This document shows, in pieces, positions 24,714 through 32,431 of a DNA stretch of 64,000 nt. Source of the DNA: Gemmatimonadota bacterium (lineage in GTDB: Bacteria > Latescibacterota > UBA2968 > UBA8231); the NCBI GenBank assembly GCA_018673255.1, contig JABHDC010000065.1, forward strand, positions 1 to 64,000, written 5' to 3'. Each line of letters starts with the position of its first letter. Positions within the stretch are counted from its first letter, which is position 1. Under the pieces are notes generated by a model. The model did not search any database. It saw only the letters and a list, made by a program, of their open reading frames with translations, and was not told where the DNA came from. The position numbers and the translations under genes are program-made.

Positions 24714-24769
24714 GAAACGCCCCTCTCGAACGTTGTCCCGGGAGGGACTCGGATCGAGAAGGGCGTTTC
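24714..24769 (+). terminator. Hairpin terminator after the sugar isomerase-like gene
   Basis: Arms at 24714-24729 (GAAACGCCCCTCTCGA) and 24754-24769 (TCGAGAAGGGCGTTTC) pair over 16 positions with one mismatch. The 24-base region between them contains a smaller GTCCCGGGAGGGAC-like fold. No T-run follows. Confidence 0.65.
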
Positions 24770-24869
24770 AGGCGGGTACCACTCAGAGCTGTCTACACTT
24801 TAGCAAGGTATGTGCCATAACTTGATACCAAGTAATATGAATTACATAACAGGTTGTGTACATGAAGGT

Positions 24870-24990
24870 TACAATGAGTATTCATGAAGAGCGATGCGAG
24901 CCATCGATCGGAAGTCAGGCTCTCGCTCGGCGGGAAAGTTCCGCCTTTGCGGAAGAATGTGTCGAGCGGAGTTGTCCCGACCCAGAGAAT
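24870..24990 (+). ncRNA. Candidate structured RNA (three hairpins, two of them mutually exclusive with an alternative)
   Basis: A TACAAT box (24870-24875) could start a transcript near 24882. Hairpin 1: GAGCGA and GAGCC (24889-24894, 24898-24902) pair with GGCTC and TCGCTC (24918-24928), leaving a 3-base bulge and a 15-base loop. Hairpin 2 is GGCGG...CCGCC at 24929-24945. It competes with TTCCGC-CTTT-GCGGAA at 24939-24954, which shares six bases with it. Hairpin 3 pairs GTCG/GGA (24961-24970) with TCC/CGAC (24975-24981), again with a 3-base bulge on the 5' side. No -35 match was found for the TACAAT box, and no known RNA family was recognised. It could equally be a protein-binding DNA region. 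Confidence 0.35.
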
Positions 24991-25021
24991 ACTTAGCAGG
25001 GCGCCGTGGGGATGGTCAAAA

Positions 25022-25051
25022 TTGACATAACCCGTTGAACTCGACTATATT
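25022..25051 (+). promoter_or_regulatory. Strong sigma70-type promoter
   Basis: TTGACA (25022-25027), an 18-base spacer and TATATT (25046-25051) make the best promoter match in the window. It faces the small coiled-coil gene starting at 25142, giving a leader of roughly 85 bases. That gene has its own terminator, so the unit is monocistronic and probably well expressed. Confidence 0.75.
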
Positions 25052-25141
25052 AGCAGCATCTTAGTCTGTGTTTTCGATCGCTGGTTCCGCTCGCACAACT
25101 GACCCTGGGTGCCCTGAAACACGACCGACTGATTCGCTGAG

Positions 25142-25453
25142 ATGATCTGGACGATATTTGCCATGATGGCAGTGTTGGCGACGAAGTTCGTCACCTCACT
25201 GCGCTTGAAGGACCTGAAAGCCAAGCTTGAGGGGATTCAGCCTCATATTGATGAATTGCGTTCAAGTCTGCACGGGGCTGAGGATGAGTTTGAAAGTCTC
25301 AAGCTGAAAGAGGAAGCGACCACGACTCGCCTGACGCACCTGAAGGGTGTCGTGCAGTACCTCGAAAATCAGGTGAAGGCCGCGCCGCAGAATGGTGATC
25401 TGCCCGATGAGCGGAGCCAAGTCCTGCAGGCCGCAGAAGCCCTCGAACGCTGA
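25142..25453 (+). CDS. Small membrane-anchored coiled-coil protein
   Basis: A 103-residue protein. Residues 1-20 (MIWTIFAMMAVLATKFVTSL) form one hydrophobic helix. Residues about 22-85 are a charged heptad-like helix (LKDLKAKLEGIQPHIDELRSS, then LKEEATTTRLTHLKGVV), and the tail is flexible. The pattern suggests a single-pass inner-membrane protein with a cytoplasmic or periplasmic coiled coil, as in phage-shock or FtsB-like proteins, but no family is recognised. It sits alone between a strong promoter and a textbook terminator. The gene starts with ATG but has no clear ribosome-binding site. Confidence 0.75.
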   Translation: MIWTIFAMMAVLATKFVTSLRLKDLKAKLEGIQPHIDELRSSLHGAEDEFESLKLKEEATTTRLTHLKGVVQYLENQVKAAPQNGDLPDERSQVLQAAEALER

Positions 25454-25480
25454 TCATCGACCGACACCGATGGTACCCAC

Positions 25481-25515
25481 GTCCTGTTCGCTAAACGGCG
25501 AGCGGGACCTTTTTT
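25481..25515 (+). terminator. Intrinsic terminator
   Basis: An 11-bp stem with two G-T wobbles (25481-25491 with 25498-25508) and a 6-base loop is followed by a C and six T (25510-25515). It closes the transcription unit of the small coiled-coil gene; the next gene's TTG start lies 25 bases on. Confidence 0.9.
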
Positions 25516-25539
25516 GTATCTCACGGAGCCCGAAATTCC

Positions 25540-26286
25540 TTGACCTGTCCGGCATCCACACCCCCTCAGTTGCGTGACTACAAACAGCACTACCGCGTCG
25601 ATGCAGACTTCATCGAAGATCCGAGTGCGCTGTCGCACGTGCGATCCGCCTCCGAGCGTCGACGCCTGCAGGTCATCGTCGATCGCCTGCAGCTGCGCCC
25701 CGGGATGTTCATGCTCGATCTCGGGTGTGGCTCTGGTTGGCTGGCTGACATAAGTGCGGGCCACGGTGCCCGCATCCTCGCCTGCGATCTGGCCCCCTCG
25801 GGAGTGGCCGCAGCACGACGGCGTTTCCCGCAGGCTGCCGATTACGTGGCCAGCGATGTCTACGCCGTGGGCCTGGCCGCCGCCAGTTGCGACGTCATCG
25901 TCCTTTCCGAGGTCGTCGAGCATCTCGAAGATGTCGTGGCCGGCTTGAGCGAGGCGGCTCGACTGCTGAAACCCGGCGGCCGGCTGATTGTCACCGTGCC
26001 GTATCGGGAGACGATCCTTCAGCACCTGTGCATTCACTGCAATCAACCAACACCCGCCAATGCGCACCTGCACAGCTTTGATGAGACGAGTCTCGGGCAC
26101 GCCCTGCTGGAGGCTGGGTTGCGCCCGACAGTCTCATGTGTGATGGGGAACAAGGCCCTCGAGTTGATGCGTTTTCCGCAGTGGACACGCTGGTGGCCCC
26201 AGTGGTTGTGGCGTCTGACCGATGGTCTGTGTAATCGCCTGACTGGCAAGGCCGCCTTCCTTCTCATGGTGTCCGAGAGGGCCTGA
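25540..26286 (+). CDS. SAM-dependent class I methyltransferase
   Basis: A 248-residue protein with motif I MLDLGCGSGWLADIS, an acidic residue after the next strand (ILACDLAP), DVIVLSEVVEHLED (motif typical of Methyltransf_11), and LLKPGGRLIVTVPYRETI (motif III/post III). It transfers a methyl group from S-adenosylmethionine to an unknown small acceptor, perhaps a sugar or lipid, given that a flippase and a TMTC-like protein follow directly. The start codon is TTG at 25540. The TGA stop is followed without a gap by the flippase TTG. The segment HLCIHCNQPTPANAHLHSF near residue 170 has two Cys and several His, a possible metal site not usual in the family. Confidence 0.85.
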   Translation: MTCPASTPPQLRDYKQHYRVDADFIEDPSALSHVRSASERRRLQVIVDRLQLRPGMFMLDLGCGSGWLADISAGHGARILACDLAPSGVAAARRRFPQAADYVASDVYAVGLAAASCDVIVLSEVVEHLEDVVAGLSEAARLLKPGGRLIVTVPYRETILQHLCIHCNQPTPANAHLHSFDETSLGHALLEAGLRPTVSCVMGNKALELMRFPQWTRWWPQWLWRLTDGLCNRLTGKAAFLLMVSERA

Positions 26287-27777
26287 TTGGGTCTGTCGCG
26301 ACGGGCGGCCGTCGTTGCCAGCGGGCGTGTCGCGACGACGGCAAGCATTCTGATCGTCAATGCGTTGCTGGCCCGCGCCTGGGCACCAGGTGTCTTCGGG
26401 CACTTCAGCGCGATCTGGGTGCTGGGGAACACACTCGTTCCATTCTTTCTGCTGGGCATCCCCGGGGCGCTGCTCTACACCCTTCCACGGCAGGATCCTG
26501 ACCGCCGCCCGCGTCTGCTTCTGCAGACGAGCCTTGTGCTGGCCTTGTCCGGTATCGTTCTGTGTCTCGCCGTATGGATCGGCACCCCCTACATCGCTCG
26601 CCACGTGGAAGATCTGTCGGTCCCGCTGCTACGGGATCAGTTGCTGGCCTTCCTGCCCTACGTCTTCTGCCTGGTCGCTGGTGGACACGCCGAGGCGGCC
26701 CTTGTTGCTGCAGGGAGGCACGTGTGGCAAGCCATCGTCGCCTGGTTGGGGGCGGCCGTCGTCATCGGTGGCGCCAGTGCTGCATGGGCGCTCGGGTGGT
26801 CGGTTCAGGAAACCTTCCTGGTGTTGTCCGCAGCCGGTGTGGCACGACTCCTGTTCGCCTACGTCGCACTGCTGCGAGTCGGGATGTGTGCGGGCGGTGA
26901 TTCTGCAGGGCTGACCGGTTTTCTCAGATACGCAGTCACCATCGGCGTGGGCGAGGGGGTAGGCTCTGTTTCACGCTCCGTCGACCGGCTCGTCGTGCTG
27001 CTGTTTCTTGATCCGGATCGGCTGGGGATCTACCACCTTGGGGCGATCGAGGTTCCGGTCAGCCTGATCCTGGCCTCACTTGTCACGGTGATGGTACCGG
27101 AGGTCAGCCGCCTCATGGCTGCCGAACGCCACGGGCAGGTTGCCGACCTGTTCCGTATGGCCGTGGTCAGACTCAGTTGGCTGATTCTGCCCCTGTTCTT
27201 CTTCCTCTTTGTCTTCACCGATGATGTGATGCGCCTGTATCTGCCGGCAGCGTACGCTGACAGTGCCGGTGTCTTCCGTTGTTTCCTGCTCATGTTGCCC
27301 TTGAGATGCGCCGTCTACAACCCAATTCTCGTCGGCAGTGGTCGTGCTGGCTGGGCACTGGCAGGATCGGTGGGAGACCTGGTGCTGAATGGACTGATGA
27401 GCGTGGGGCTTGTCCTGTGGTTGCGTGAGGCACACCCCGGGTGGAGTATGCTGGGACCTGCTGTCGCGACGGTGGTGGCGACCCATCTACAGGTTGCCGG
27501 CCTCCTGCTGGTGATCGCTCACCTGGTGCGGCGACCCTTCTGGCAACTGGTGCCCTGGGGTCATCTTGTGCGTGTCTCCGTTTTTGCACTCATCGCAGCC
27601 TTACTCAGCCACTGGGTCATGCAGACTCTGTTCGACATGACGCTGGTGCGAGTCCTCGCCGGCGGCATGTTGACGGCGCTTCTGGCATTCCTCGTGCCCG
27701 CATGGCTCTTTGTCGATGATCGACGCCAACTGCGCGAGATCATCGCAGCATTGCGTCAACGTGAGTCGGTCGCATGA
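26287..27777 (+). CDS. Polysaccharide/oligosaccharide flippase (MOP superfamily, Wzx-like)
   Basis: A 496-residue integral membrane protein with about 12-14 hydrophobic helices. The N-terminal segment (ASGRVATTASILIVNALLAR, then VFGHFSAIW) and the middle SRSVDRLVVLLFLDPDRLGIY match the polysaccharide biosynthesis/MOP flippase pattern. Such proteins move undecaprenyl-linked glycans or lipid-linked sugars across the inner membrane. It begins with TTG immediately after the methyltransferase stop and overlaps the TMTC-like gene by four bases. The three genes therefore form one operon, probably for cell-surface glycan assembly. Confidence 0.83.
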   Translation: MGLSRRAAVVASGRVATTASILIVNALLARAWAPGVFGHFSAIWVLGNTLVPFFLLGIPGALLYTLPRQDPDRRPRLLLQTSLVLALSGIVLCLAVWIGTPYIARHVEDLSVPLLRDQLLAFLPYVFCLVAGGHAEAALVAAGRHVWQAIVAWLGAAVVIGGASAAWALGWSVQETFLVLSAAGVARLLFAYVALLRVGMCAGGDSAGLTGFLRYAVTIGVGEGVGSVSRSVDRLVVLLFLDPDRLGIYHLGAIEVPVSLILASLVTVMVPEVSRLMAAERHGQVADLFRMAVVRLSWLILPLFFFLFVFTDDVMRLYLPAAYADSAGVFRCFLLMLPLRCAVYNPILVGSGRAGWALAGSVGDLVLNGLMSVGLVLWLREAHPGWSMLGPAVATVVATHLQVAGLLLVIAHLVRRPFWQLVPWGHLVRVSVFALIAALLSHWVMQTLFDMTLVRVLAGGMLTALLAFLVPAWLFVDDRRQLREIIAALRQRESVA

Positions 27778-30350
27778 TGGTGCGTCAACTAATACCATCG
27801 CGCTGCCTTCGGCATGCCATTGGGCTGCTCGTGTGGGTCGTCGTGCTTTTCGGTTCGACACTCGACCATGGCTTCCACTACGACGATGCACACTCCATCC
27901 TCGACAATCCGCGTCTGCAGGACTGGCGGCAGATCCCCTCCTTCTTCGTTGATCCGGGCGCATTCTCGATTATGCCCCAGGCCCGGATGTATCGGCCGAT
28001 GCTGCTGAGCAGTTATGCGGTCACCTATGCGCTGGGCGGGGGAGCGGTCGCATTCCATCTGGTGAATCTGGCCTTGCATGCGATCGTCGTCCTGCTTTTC
28101 TGGCGGTTGGCGCGTCATCTCGGGTCAGGAGAATCGGTCGCTCTGGCACTGGCCGCGATCTATGCCGCCCATCCGCTGGTAAGTGAACCCGTCAACTATA
28201 TCAGTAGTCGTTCTTCGTCGTTGTCGACGATGTTCACCCTGGCCGCCGTGCTCTGCGTGGCGGGGTCGCCGTCTCGCTGGCAGGCTCTGCGTCTGGCGGG
28301 CTGGACGGCAGCCGCGGTTCTGACGAAGGCGACGGGATTGATGGTCCTGCCCATCTCGATCCTCTATCTGTTGCTGACGCGACAGGCTCACCGATGGCGT
28401 CTGGTGGTGGGATCAGGCCTGGTGGTGCTGGCGTATGTCGTGGGCACCCGTGCGATCATCGGCAAGGCACTGGGAGAGCCCGTGCGCGGTCTCATCTCTC
28501 AGCTGTCGACGCAGAGCAAGGCGATCGGCTACTACCTGCAGACCCTGATCATGCCCACGGGTCTGAGTGTGGAACCGCAGTTCAGCGTCTCCTCCTCTTT
28601 CCTTGAGATCCCGGTCCTGATGACCGTAGTCCTGACGGGCAGCCTGCTCGCCGTGATCTGGGCAGAGCGTGGCCAGAGACGACTGGTGAGTTTCGGTAGT
28701 GCCTGGTTCCTGTTGGCACTGGCTCCCACCTTGGTGGTCCCACTGCACGTGCTGGTGAATGATCACCGCCTCTACGCAGCACTGCCGGGCGCATTGCTTG
28801 GGCTTGGTGCTGTGGCCTCGAGGCTGCGTGTCCACAGGCAAGTCGTGGTGGTGGGCCTCGCAGGTCTTTTCGCCATTCTGACATTCCAGCGAAATGCCGA
28901 CTGGTCGTCCCCTGCCCTGATCTGGGAGAAGGCGATCGCCCGGGGCCCACGGATGCCGCGGTCCCACATCAACCTCGGCAAGGTCCACCTCGAGGCTGGA
29001 GACTTCGAACAGGCGATCCGGGCGACCCAGTCAGGTTTGCGCCTCGATCCGGGTCTGGCACGGGGCCACTACAATGTGGCCACCGCCTACTTGCATCTGG
29101 GACGATACGAGCAGTCCATCGCCGGATTCGAGCGGGCCCTGGAGATCGATCCGGCCATGGCCGAGGCGTGGAACAATCTGGGAAATGTGTACAAGGAACT
29201 GGGGCGATCCAACGAGGCGGTCGAGAGTTATCACCGGGCTCTGGATCTCACACCGCAGGGACCGGTCTACCACAATCTCGGCAGCGCCTACCTCGCTGCT
29301 GCGGCACACGATTCGGCGGCCCTCTACTTCGAGCAGGCCCTGCGCCGGACACCCGACAAACGTGAGACCCACATCGGAATGGCTCGCGCCCTGCGACGGG
29401 CCGGACGATTGCTCGAATCGCAACGCAGTCTGACTGTGGCCCTGAAGCGTTGGCCCATGGATGGTGAGTTCCTGGCGTTACTTGCACATACGCAGGCCGC
29501 CCTTGGTCGGGATGAGGTCGCCCTGACCACATTCGGCCGGACCACACGATCACAGGCGGACATTCGATTGCAGCTGGGCAAGGCAGCACTGGGCCGAGGC
29601 GACTGGCAGCATGCGACGTCCCACTTTGAGGCCGGTCTGGTGGTGGCCCCCGAGGACGGGCCACTGCACAATGCCCTCGGCGAGGCGCGCTGGCTGTCTG
29701 GTGACCAGACAAGGGCCCTGGAACTCTTTCGTCGTGCCGCACGATTGGAGCCGGATCTCAGCGATGCCTATCGGAACATCGGCCTCGTCAATCTTCGCCA
29801 CGGGCGCCATGTCGAGGCGCTGGCTGCCCTTGAACGGGCATTGCATCTGGAGTCAGAAGCCGGTGATTCTTTTGGACAAGGGCGAACGTGGGAATTGATC
29901 GCTCGTGCCCAGGAGGGGCAAAAAGACTGGCCTGCGGCGATTGCCGCTTATACGCGGGCCATCGAGCGTGAGCCGACCCGGGCGATTCTCTATCACAATC
30001 TGGGCGTGCTGACCGAACGGGTTGGGAGCCAGCCTCAAGCGGAACGACTCTATCGAGAGGCGCTGGCGCGCGACCCCTCGCTGCACGAGTCTCGTCACAG
30101 TCTGGGACACCTTCTGCTCGTGGCCGGTCACGTGGCCGAGGCGGTGAAGCAGATCGAGACACTTCTCGCAGCGCAGCCTGCTCATGCAGAAGCACACATC
30201 AATCTGGCCACAGCCCGTGTCGAGCTCGGTGATACGGTGGCGGCGATCTCTGCATACGAGCGATACCTGCAACTCCATCTCGCCGAAGACGCGACCCGCC
30301 AGCGTGTGCAGACAGAGATCCGGCGCTTGCGCCGTGCTGGGCCCGAGTGA
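27774..30350 (+). CDS. TMTC-like membrane glycosyltransferase with C-terminal TPR repeats
   Basis: An 858-residue protein. Residues 1-380 hold about ten membrane helices of the GT-C type. The first loop has HYDDAHSILDNPRL, the acidic motif seen in TMTC/O-mannosyltransferase-like proteins, then RPMLLSSYAVTYALGG and AAHPLVSEPVNYISSRSSSLS, both typical. From about residue 385 to 850 there are roughly a dozen tetratricopeptide repeats (for example AEAWNNLGNVYKELGRSNEA). In animals TMTC proteins O-mannosylate cadherins; bacterial relatives are uncharacterised. The TPR region should lie on the outer side and bind acceptor proteins. It is the last gene of the methyltransferase/flippase operon. Confidence 0.85.
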   Translation: MMVRQLIPSRCLRHAIGLLVWVVVLFGSTLDHGFHYDDAHSILDNPRLQDWRQIPSFFVDPGAFSIMPQARMYRPMLLSSYAVTYALGGGAVAFHLVNLALHAIVVLLFWRLARHLGSGESVALALAAIYAAHPLVSEPVNYISSRSSSLSTMFTLAAVLCVAGSPSRWQALRLAGWTAAAVLTKATGLMVLPISILYLLLTRQAHRWRLVVGSGLVVLAYVVGTRAIIGKALGEPVRGLISQLSTQSKAIGYYLQTLIMPTGLSVEPQFSVSSSFLEIPVLMTVVLTGSLLAVIWAERGQRRLVSFGSAWFLLALAPTLVVPLHVLVNDHRLYAALPGALLGLGAVASRLRVHRQVVVVGLAGLFAILTFQRNADWSSPALIWEKAIARGPRMPRSHINLGKVHLEAGDFEQAIRATQSGLRLDPGLARGHYNVATAYLHLGRYEQSIAGFERALEIDPAMAEAWNNLGNVYKELGRSNEAVESYHRALDLTPQGPVYHNLGSAYLAAAAHDSAALYFEQALRRTPDKRETHIGMARALRRAGRLLESQRSLTVALKRWPMDGEFLALLAHTQAALGRDEVALTTFGRTTRSQADIRLQLGKAALGRGDWQHATSHFEAGLVVAPEDGPLHNALGEARWLSGDQTRALELFRRAARLEPDLSDAYRNIGLVNLRHGRHVEALAALERALHLESEAGDSFGQGRTWELIARAQEGQKDWPAAIAAYTRAIEREPTRAILYHNLGVLTERVGSQPQAERLYREALARDPSLHESRHSLGHLLLVAGHVAEAVKQIETLLAAQPAHAEAHINLATARVELGDTVAAISAYERYLQLHLAEDATRQRVQTEIRRLRRAGPE

Positions 30351-30498
30351 AATTGTCTCATTGACGATGATCGGTGGCAGAGCGAAATTCGAAAGCTTGC
30401 TGAAGAGTGTGCTGCCTGCCCACGCCTGCAGGCGACAATCCGCTATTTATCAGCGGTATTCCCGCCACCCGTGCTCGATCTGCCGAGGCCACTTCAGG

Positions 30499-30552
30499 CT
30501 GACGAGGTCACTTAGCCTGATGAGGTCACTTTGGCTGACGATGTCATGATGG
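30499..30552 (+). repeat. 18-bp tandem repeat at the start of the next gene
   Basis: Three consecutive 18-base units (CTGACGAGGTCACTTAGC at 30499-30516, then 30517-30534 and 30535-30552) run across the proposed start of the gene at 30531. In that gene's frame they read as x-Asp-Glu-Val-Thr-x hexapeptides; the first unit contains an in-frame TAG (30513-30515). Confidence 0.8.
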
Positions 30553-31115
30553 ATCTACCCGCCGAGGTCGCACAGGCCGTGGCCCCGGTACTCGACGCGC
30601 TGCCCATGACACAGGCCATGGGGAGGCTGGTTGTACCTGAGGCCGCGGCAAGACAGGTTCTGCCTGAGGCCGCGGCACGACAGGTTCTGCCTGAAGACGA
30701 GGCGTGGCAGGTCGCCGGCGGCGTGACATCGCCGATCATCGAATGCGTGGAAGCTGCAGTTGCCGATGGAGCGATTGTTTCCCGGCCGGCGCTGGTTTCC
30801 GGGCTCTGGCTCTATGTGGATGAGTTGGATCGCAGCCATGTGGTCTCTCAGGGGATCGACGACGCAACTGGTTCGTTCTGGCATGGGATCATGCATCGGC
30901 GGGAGGGAGACTTCTCCAACAGTCACTACTGGTTCCGAAAAGTGGGGACGCACCCCGTCATGGTGGATATCGACGGCTACGATCCGCATCAGTTGATTGA
31001 CGATGTCGAGGCGGCCAGTGATGACGATCACGGTCGTGATTTCGACCAACTCGTGGCGCTGCAACGACGTGAATGGCAGACCCTGTTCGCCTGGTGTGCC
31101 CAGGTCGAAAGTTGA
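30531..31115 (+). CDS. Conserved-looking hypothetical protein with N-terminal nonapeptide repeats
   Basis: A 194-residue protein. The first 35 residues derive partly from short repeats. Three 27-bp units at 30630-30710 encode VVPEAAARQ, VLPEAAARQ and VLPEDEAWQ. From about residue 75 a globular domain follows with the motif GSFWHGIMHRREGDFSNSHY, then WFRKVGTHPV, which I recall from uncharacterised proteins of environmental bacteria. The His and Arg residues in it could be catalytic or ligand-binding. No signal peptide or membrane helix. The start is uncertain: TTG 30531 or ATG 30546/30549, all inside the 18-bp repeats. The hom gene starts 14 bases after its stop. Confidence 0.75.
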   Translation: MADDVMMDLPAEVAQAVAPVLDALPMTQAMGRLVVPEAAARQVLPEAAARQVLPEDEAWQVAGGVTSPIIECVEAAVADGAIVSRPALVSGLWLYVDELDRSHVVSQGIDDATGSFWHGIMHRREGDFSNSHYWFRKVGTHPVMVDIDGYDPHQLIDDVEAASDDDHGRDFDQLVALQRREWQTLFAWCAQVES

Positions 31116-31129
31116 GGAAGAGAGAAAAC

Positions 31130-32431
31130 GTGGCAGGAGAACAGATTGGTATTGGCCTCATCGGCATGGGGACCGTCGGTACGGGAGTCGTTCAGATCCT
31201 GCAGTCGGCGTCCTCGGCCATGCGGCGAAAGGGCAGCAGCTTCGACATCCGGCGCGTCGCCATCCGAGACCTGAGCAAGGCGAGAGATGTCGATCTGGCC
31301 GACGGTGTCATCGGGACGGATCCGGAAGCCGTCATCGGTGACGACAGTGTGCAGGTCGTCGTCGAACTCACCGGCGCAGCCGGTGCGTATGAATGGATCA
31401 GGTCCGCCCTGGGCGCCGGCAAAGACGTCGTCACTGCCAACAAGGCTGTCATCGCGGAACATGGCGATGAGTTGTTCGCACTGGCCCTCGACCAGGGCGT
31501 GGACCTGTTGTTCGAAGCCAGCGTCGCGGGCGGGATCCCCATCATCCGGTCATTGCGTTCCGGCCTGGTGGCCAACCGAGTTGAGTCCCTGTATGGGATT
31601 CTGAATGGCACGACGAACTACATGTTGACGCGGATGAGTCGCGGTGAGGGTGACTACGACGAGATCCTCGCCGAGGCGCAGGCCAAGGGGTATGCAGAGC
31701 CTGATCCCACGATGGATGTGTCCGGCATGGATGCGGCGCAGAAACTCGCCATCCTCGGCCGGATCGCCTTCCATGCGACCGGTACTGCCAAAGATCTGTA
31801 TTGCGAGGGGATCGAAGCGATCGAGTCGAGTGACATCGAATATGCCCGAGAGCTTGGCTACACCATCAAATTGCTGGCCATCGCCAAACACACGGGGACG
31901 GGTACGGTCGAGGCGCGCGTACATCCGGCCATGGTGCCCACCGAGTCGCTGCTGGCCAATATCCACGACGAATTCAATGCAATCGAGATCGTAGGCAGCG
32001 CCGTGGGCAATCAGGTGTTCTACGGCGCCGGGGCCGGGCAGATGCCGACGGCATCTGCCGTCGTCTCCGACCTGGTGGAGCTGGCTGAACGCAAGCGCAC
32101 GGGGGCAAGCACAGCGATCGGTGACATGATTCTCGACGATGGTGCCATTCCCTTCGCGGATATCGAAGACAGCCTCATCCGCTACTTCCTGCGCATGCGT
32201 GTGGCCGATCGACCTGGCGTCCTGTCGCAGATCACCAACATTCTCGCCCAGGGCGAGATCAGCATCGCATCGGTGATTCAGAAAGAGCGCGACCTCGAAG
32301 GGGGGACGGTACCGCTGATCATCGTCACTCACGAGGCGCGCGAACGGGCCATGCGCCAGGCGGTGGCGGCCATCGATGAGCTCGAATTCACCGAAGGGGC
32401 CACCCGCCTGATCCGCATGGAGGATCTCTAG
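31130..32431 (+). CDS. hom: Homoserine dehydrogenase with C-terminal ACT domain
   Basis: A 433-residue enzyme. It has IGLIGMGTVGTGVVQIL (NADP-binding), TANKAVIAEHG, the catalytic LFEASVAGGIPIIRSLRSGL, GILNGTTNYMLTRM, and AEPDPTMDVSGMDAAQKLAIL with the conserved Glu/Asp/Lys. An ACT domain (residues about 350-430, ADRPGVLSQITNILAQ) probably mediates feedback control by threonine. It reduces aspartate semialdehyde to homoserine. The GTG at 31130, preceded by GAGGAAGAGAG, gives the normal N-terminus. Its last base is the first of the next gene's GTG, so translation is coupled to the ApgM-like gene. Confidence 0.96.
   Translation: MAGEQIGIGLIGMGTVGTGVVQILQSASSAMRRKGSSFDIRRVAIRDLSKARDVDLADGVIGTDPEAVIGDDSVQVVVELTGAAGAYEWIRSALGAGKDVVTANKAVIAEHGDELFALALDQGVDLLFEASVAGGIPIIRSLRSGLVANRVESLYGILNGTTNYMLTRMSRGEGDYDEILAEAQAKGYAEPDPTMDVSGMDAAQKLAILGRIAFHATGTAKDLYCEGIEAIESSDIEYARELGYTIKLLAIAKHTGTGTVEARVHPAMVPTESLLANIHDEFNAIEIVGSAVGNQVFYGAGAGQMPTASAVVSDLVELAERKRTGASTAIGDMILDDGAIPFADIEDSLIRYFLRMRVADRPGVLSQITNILAQGEISIASVIQKERDLEGGTVPLIIVTHEARERAMRQAVAAIDELEFTEGATRLIRMEDL

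Larger units (their letters stand above)
24699..25141. other. Intergenic region, about 440 bases, AT-richer than its surroundings
   Basis: After the terminator of the upstream gene (24714-24769) comes an AT-rich stretch (about 24790-24885) with no gene. A segment with three successive hairpins follows (24889-24981), then a strong promoter (25022-25051) and a leader of about 80 bases before the small gene at 25142. No open frame in either direction shows a start with a ribosome-binding site. Confidence 0.7.

Noticed and set aside
24889..24981. Known RNA families (SRP RNA, 6S RNA, tmRNA, RNase P RNA, GEMM riboswitch) in the hairpin-rich gap
   Set aside because: None of their conserved sequence blocks could be read in the segment; only the secondary structure is suggestive.
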